Positions 37,305 to 38,814 of a stretch of DNA of 38,814 bases are shown one piece after another. A program made the translations under genes and the position numbers. The stretch's first letter is position 1; each line of letters opens with the position of its first letter. Below the pieces are notes generated by a model. The model was not told the DNA's origin. It made no database searches and saw only the letters and a program-made list of their open reading frames with translations. Source of the DNA: a virus; IMG/VR virus record IMGVR_UViG_3300042934_000779, positions 1-38,814 of that record; one strand, written 5' to 3'.

Positions 37305-37317
37305 ATTATTTAGGAGC
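37297..37317. terminator. Bidirectional terminator containing both stop codons
   Basis: GCTCCTAAAT (37297-37306) and ATTTAGGAGC (37308-37317) are perfect arms around one base. On the minus strand the stem is followed by A and seven T; on the plus strand by TTTC. The TAA of the rightward micro-ORF (37302-37304) and the TAA of the leftward repressor (37312-37310) both lie inside the palindrome, at mirror positions. Confidence 0.82.
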
Positions 37318-37693
37318 TTTCATTTCTTGTCATTATTCTAATTGCTTTAATATACTCAACCATTTTTTGGACTTCTTCATCAGATGGTTCGATCTCATCA
37401 ATTAAATCATATTTTCTTTTAATGCTTTCCAGTGATAGATCGCGTTCATACAATAGAGATTTTTCGTTATCAGAAAATATTTTTTCATCCTCTTCTGAAA
37501 TAAAAAAGTAGGTAACATCTATGTCAAAGTATTCAGCTAACTTTTCTAACAATTCAACAGAAGGGCTATTGATCCCACTCTCTAATTTAGAAATATGAGC
37601 ATGGGAAACACCAATTTTTTCTCCTAGTTCCCTCATGGACAATTTTTTTCCAATTCTCAATTTATGTATTTTTGAACCAATATCCAACTTCAT
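37310..37693 (-). CDS. ImmR-like XRE repressor (127 aa)
   Basis: The 127-aa product has an N-terminal XRE domain (about 5-60: IGSKIHKLRIGKKLSMRELGE, then VSHAHISKLESGINSPSVELLEKLA) and an acidic helical C-terminus (about 68-127). Length and plan match ImmR of ICEBs1 and phi105-type repressors. There is no S24 self-cleavage domain, and I see no ImmA-type protease with an HExxH motif nearby. It should hold lysogeny by binding GTAACT-type operators. The minus-strand AAAGAGATGA serves as ribosome site. Confidence 0.9.
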   Translation of the reverse strand: MKLDIGSKIHKLRIGKKLSMRELGEKIGVSHAHISKLESGINSPSVELLEKLAEYFDIDVTYFFISEEDEKIFSDNEKSLLYERDLSLESIKRKYDLIDEIEPSDEEVQKMVEYIKAIRIMTRNESS

Positions 37694-37709
37694 TCATCTC
37701 TTTATGCTT

Positions 37710-37739
37710 ATTTTACTAGCATTGTAACTCTTAGTAAAC
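37710..37739 (-). promoter_or_regulatory. Repressor promoter with partial operator
   Basis: On the minus strand TTTACT (37738-37733), a 17-bp spacer and TAAAAT (37715-37710) form a good promoter for the repressor. A degenerate operator GTAACT-ctt-AGTAAA (37724-37738) covers its -35 and spacer, so the repressor, or Cro, would shut this promoter at high level. Confidence 0.65.
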
Positions 37740-37778
37740 AAGAGTGGTTAAGTTTCTAAAAAAATTTTATTAATAATG

Positions 37779-37833
37779 TTGACTAATAGTTACATCTTGT
37801 GGTAACTTATAGTTACAAGTAACACATAGTTAC
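37779..37833 (+). promoter_or_regulatory. Early promoter region with three operators
   Basis: Operators follow the pattern GTAACT-N3-AGTTAC: TTGACTaatAGTTAC (37779-37793, partial), GTAACTtatAGTTAC (37802-37816, perfect) and GTAACAcatAGTTAC (37819-37833, one mismatch). TTGACT at 37779-37784 is a strong -35; the matching -10 is not clear (TAACTT at 37803 or TATAGT at 37808). The last two sites are 17 bp apart. They precede the Cro-like gene. Confidence 0.75.
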
Positions 37834-37852
37834 CGATTGAGGAGGTGGTAGG

Positions 37853-38041
37853 ATGAACAATCAATTAGCCAAATTAAGAGAACAGAAAAAACTAACACAA
37901 GAAGAATTAGCTTTGGCTGTTGGTGTATCAAGAGCACACATTTCAAAATTCGAAAATGGAAAAGGTTCACCGAGTATAAAAGTATTATCTCAAATTGCAA
38001 AAAAATTAGACGTAAAGCTAGATGATATTTTTTTGCTCTGA
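37853..38041 (+). CDS. Cro-like XRE regulator (62 aa)
   Basis: The 62-aa product is a single XRE domain: LAKLREQKKLTQEELALAVGVSRAHISKFENGKGSPSIKVLSQIAKKLDV. It diverges from the repressor and shares its recognition-helix pattern (VS-x-AHISK in both), so both likely bind the same operators with opposite effect, as in lambda-type switches. GAGGAGGTGG precedes the ATG. It is the first gene of the rightward early operon. Confidence 0.9.
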   Translation: MNNQLAKLREQKKLTQEELALAVGVSRAHISKFENGKGSPSIKVLSQIAKKLDVKLDDIFLL

Positions 38042-38044
38042 ATG

Positions 38045-38059
38045 GTAACTTATAGTTAC
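38045..38059. promoter_or_regulatory. Operator copy downstream of the Cro-like gene
   Basis: GTAACTTATAGTTAC is repeated exactly as at 37802-37816, 3 bp after the Cro-like stop and just before the ribosome site of the next gene. It may act as a roadblock to early transcription or aid repressor looping across about 240 bp. Confidence 0.75.
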
Positions 38060-38071
38060 AGGAGGGAAACG

Positions 38072-38197
38072 ATGAAAGTGACAGTCATCAAAGGTCCGTT
38101 ATTCGAACAACGGAGAGAACAGGCTTATGAATTACTTTACAAAATCATTCAGGAAGAAGTGAAGAAGGAACAGAGCAAGCCTTCAAGAGCTTCTTAA
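38072..38197 (+). CDS. Small early protein (41 aa)
   Basis: GGAGGG precedes the ATG. The 41-aa helical product (MKVTVIKGPLFEQRREQAYELL to PSRAS) shares its N-terminal pattern with the small protein ahead of the integrase at 34542. The pair may be distant paralogues. Function unknown. Confidence 0.65.
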   Translation: MKVTVIKGPLFEQRREQAYELLYKIIQEEVKKEQSKPSRAS

Positions 38198-38213
38198 TAA
38201 GGAGGAAATGACA

Positions 38214-38507
38214 ATGACAATCGAACAAAAGCTAGAAATGCTTCGTAAGGCCATGGAAATGGGTGCTCATGTTGAAGTTAGTTTTCATAATCCAAAGGAT
38301 TCGTACACTCGATTTAACAAAGAGCAAGCCGAGGAAATCACTTCAGAATTCAATCAAGTAGATTTTGTTCCAAAGTATCACGGTGGATCACATTGGTTTA
38401 AATCCAAACACGAAGATTTTTCAATCTCTGTTTTCTATCAACCGGTTGCTTCGGATTTCCTTGAAGAAGATGTTGTGTTAGATGGCATGAAAGAGGAAAT
38501 GGCATGA
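38214..38507 (+). CDS. Hypothetical early protein (97 aa)
   Basis: GGAGG at 38201-38205 is 8 bp from the ATG at 38214 and only 2 bp from that at 38208, so I prefer 38214 (MTIEQKLEMLRKAMEMG). The product has an N-terminal helix, then a beta-rich part (HVEVSFHNP; FVPKYHGGSHWFKSKHEDFSISVFY). Such proteins are frequent in early regions of Firmicute phages. I know no function. It overlaps the next gene by ATGA. Confidence 0.65.
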   Translation: MTIEQKLEMLRKAMEMGAHVEVSFHNPKDSYTRFNKEQAEEITSEFNQVDFVPKYHGGSHWFKSKHEDFSISVFYQPVASDFLEEDVVLDGMKEEMA

Positions 38508-38814
38508 ACTTAGTCACCAGTTGGAATCCAGAATTCATTCAATCGCTTGCAGCTCGTGTTCAATCCTACTTGGATGAAATGGTTTATACCGAAGCTTTTG
38601 ACTTTGCAAATGAAGATGGAGATGTAAATTTACAAGAAGAAGAAAAAACACAAGAAGCGTTAGAAAACATTCTGGTAGATGATGGTTTATTGGGAATTGT
38701 GGAATCAAACGATTTTTCAAATTTGGTTGATGTGGTGTTTGATGCCATTCCTAGTAAGTTTTTCGAAAGAATCACGGAAGGCTTCGAAGAACAAATTGAA
38801 GAAACGAATGCCTA
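38504..38814 (+). CDS. Hypothetical phage protein, N-terminal part (gene crosses the window ends)
   Basis: ATG at 38504 overlaps the previous stop. The frame is open to the window end and continues at the window start to 179, giving 120 aa after removal of the duplicated 127 bases. The product is strongly acidic with a probable coiled region (QEEEKTQEALENILVDDG). No family is recognised. Confidence 0.8.
   Translation, partial: MNLVTSWNPEFIQSLAARVQSYLDEMVYTEAFDFANEDGDVNLQEEEKTQEALENILVDDGLLGIVESNDFSNLVDVVFDAIPSKFFERITEGFEEQIEETNA
38688..38814. repeat. Terminal direct repeat, right copy (circular overlap)
   Basis: Identical to 1-127. One of the two copies should be removed to obtain the unit genome. 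Confidence 0.93.

Noticed and set aside
37310-37693. Arbitrium-type (AimR/AimP) or self-cleaving CI control
   Set aside because: The repressor is a 127-aa XRE protein without TPR repeats or an S24 domain, and no secreted signal-peptide gene is seen next to it.
1-38814. tRNA or rRNA genes, CRISPR arrays, diversity-generating retroelement, insertion sequences
   Set aside because: None was seen by eye: no cloverleaf with a CCA-like end, no spaced repeats, no reverse transcriptase, and no transposase with terminal inverted repeats.

Overview
The window is a complete temperate siphovirus genome, or an active prophage assembled as a circle, from an AT-rich low-GC Gram-positive host, most likely a Bacillaceae member. 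The first 127 bases repeat exactly as the last 127 bases, and one reading frame (38504 through the junction to 179) is cut by the window ends. The molecule is therefore circular or circularly permuted, with a unit length of 38,687 bp. Shine-Dalgarno sites of the AAGGAGG type, TTG/GTG starts, an SPP1-like head module, a DnaD-like loader and an ImmR-like repressor all fit that host range.

Layout. (1) 36135-38814 and 1-179: lysogeny and immunity. A candidate attP lies directly downstream of a large serine integrase. A LexA-type box sits at the promoter of a 32-aa ORF that converges on an ImmR-like repressor. Repressor and Cro-like gene diverge around several copies of a 15-bp operator. (2) 195-2875: early genes with a Gp157-like protein, an ERF annealing protein and small zinc-ribbon or unknown proteins. 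(3) 2902-4037: a divergent pair of ribbon-helix-helix proteins around a period-8 repeat array, plus a PD-(D/E)XK-like nuclease. (4) 4095-11966: replication and nucleotide metabolism (DnaD-like loader, DnaB helicase, DUF3310, HNH proteins, SSB, sigma-like factor, MazG, DUF1064 nuclease), ending in an ArpU/RinA-like late regulator. (5) 12225-12538: late control region with direct repeats, hairpins and a terminator. (6) 12539-28280: packaging, head, connector and tail, with a -1 frameshift in the tail chaperone gene and one antisense gene inside the connector cluster. (7) 28409-29508: holin and amidase. (8) 29619-34474: accessory cargo. (9) 34542-36129: integrase.

The most unusual part is 30070-34487, a unit bounded by terminators on both sides. 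It encodes a ribbon-helix-helix protein, a pilin-like (VirB2-like) small membrane protein, an M23 peptidase with two C-terminal membrane helices, an 891-aa HerA/FtsK/VirD4-class ATPase and a small basic protein. It resembles a stripped-down conjugation or secretion apparatus carried as phage cargo. No relaxase is visible.

A second point is induction. The repressor lacks a self-cleavage domain and no ImmA-type protease is seen, while a LexA-like box controls a micro-ORF facing it. This suggests SOS induction through a small antirepressor. All functional names come from reading the protein sequences by eye; no database search was run.
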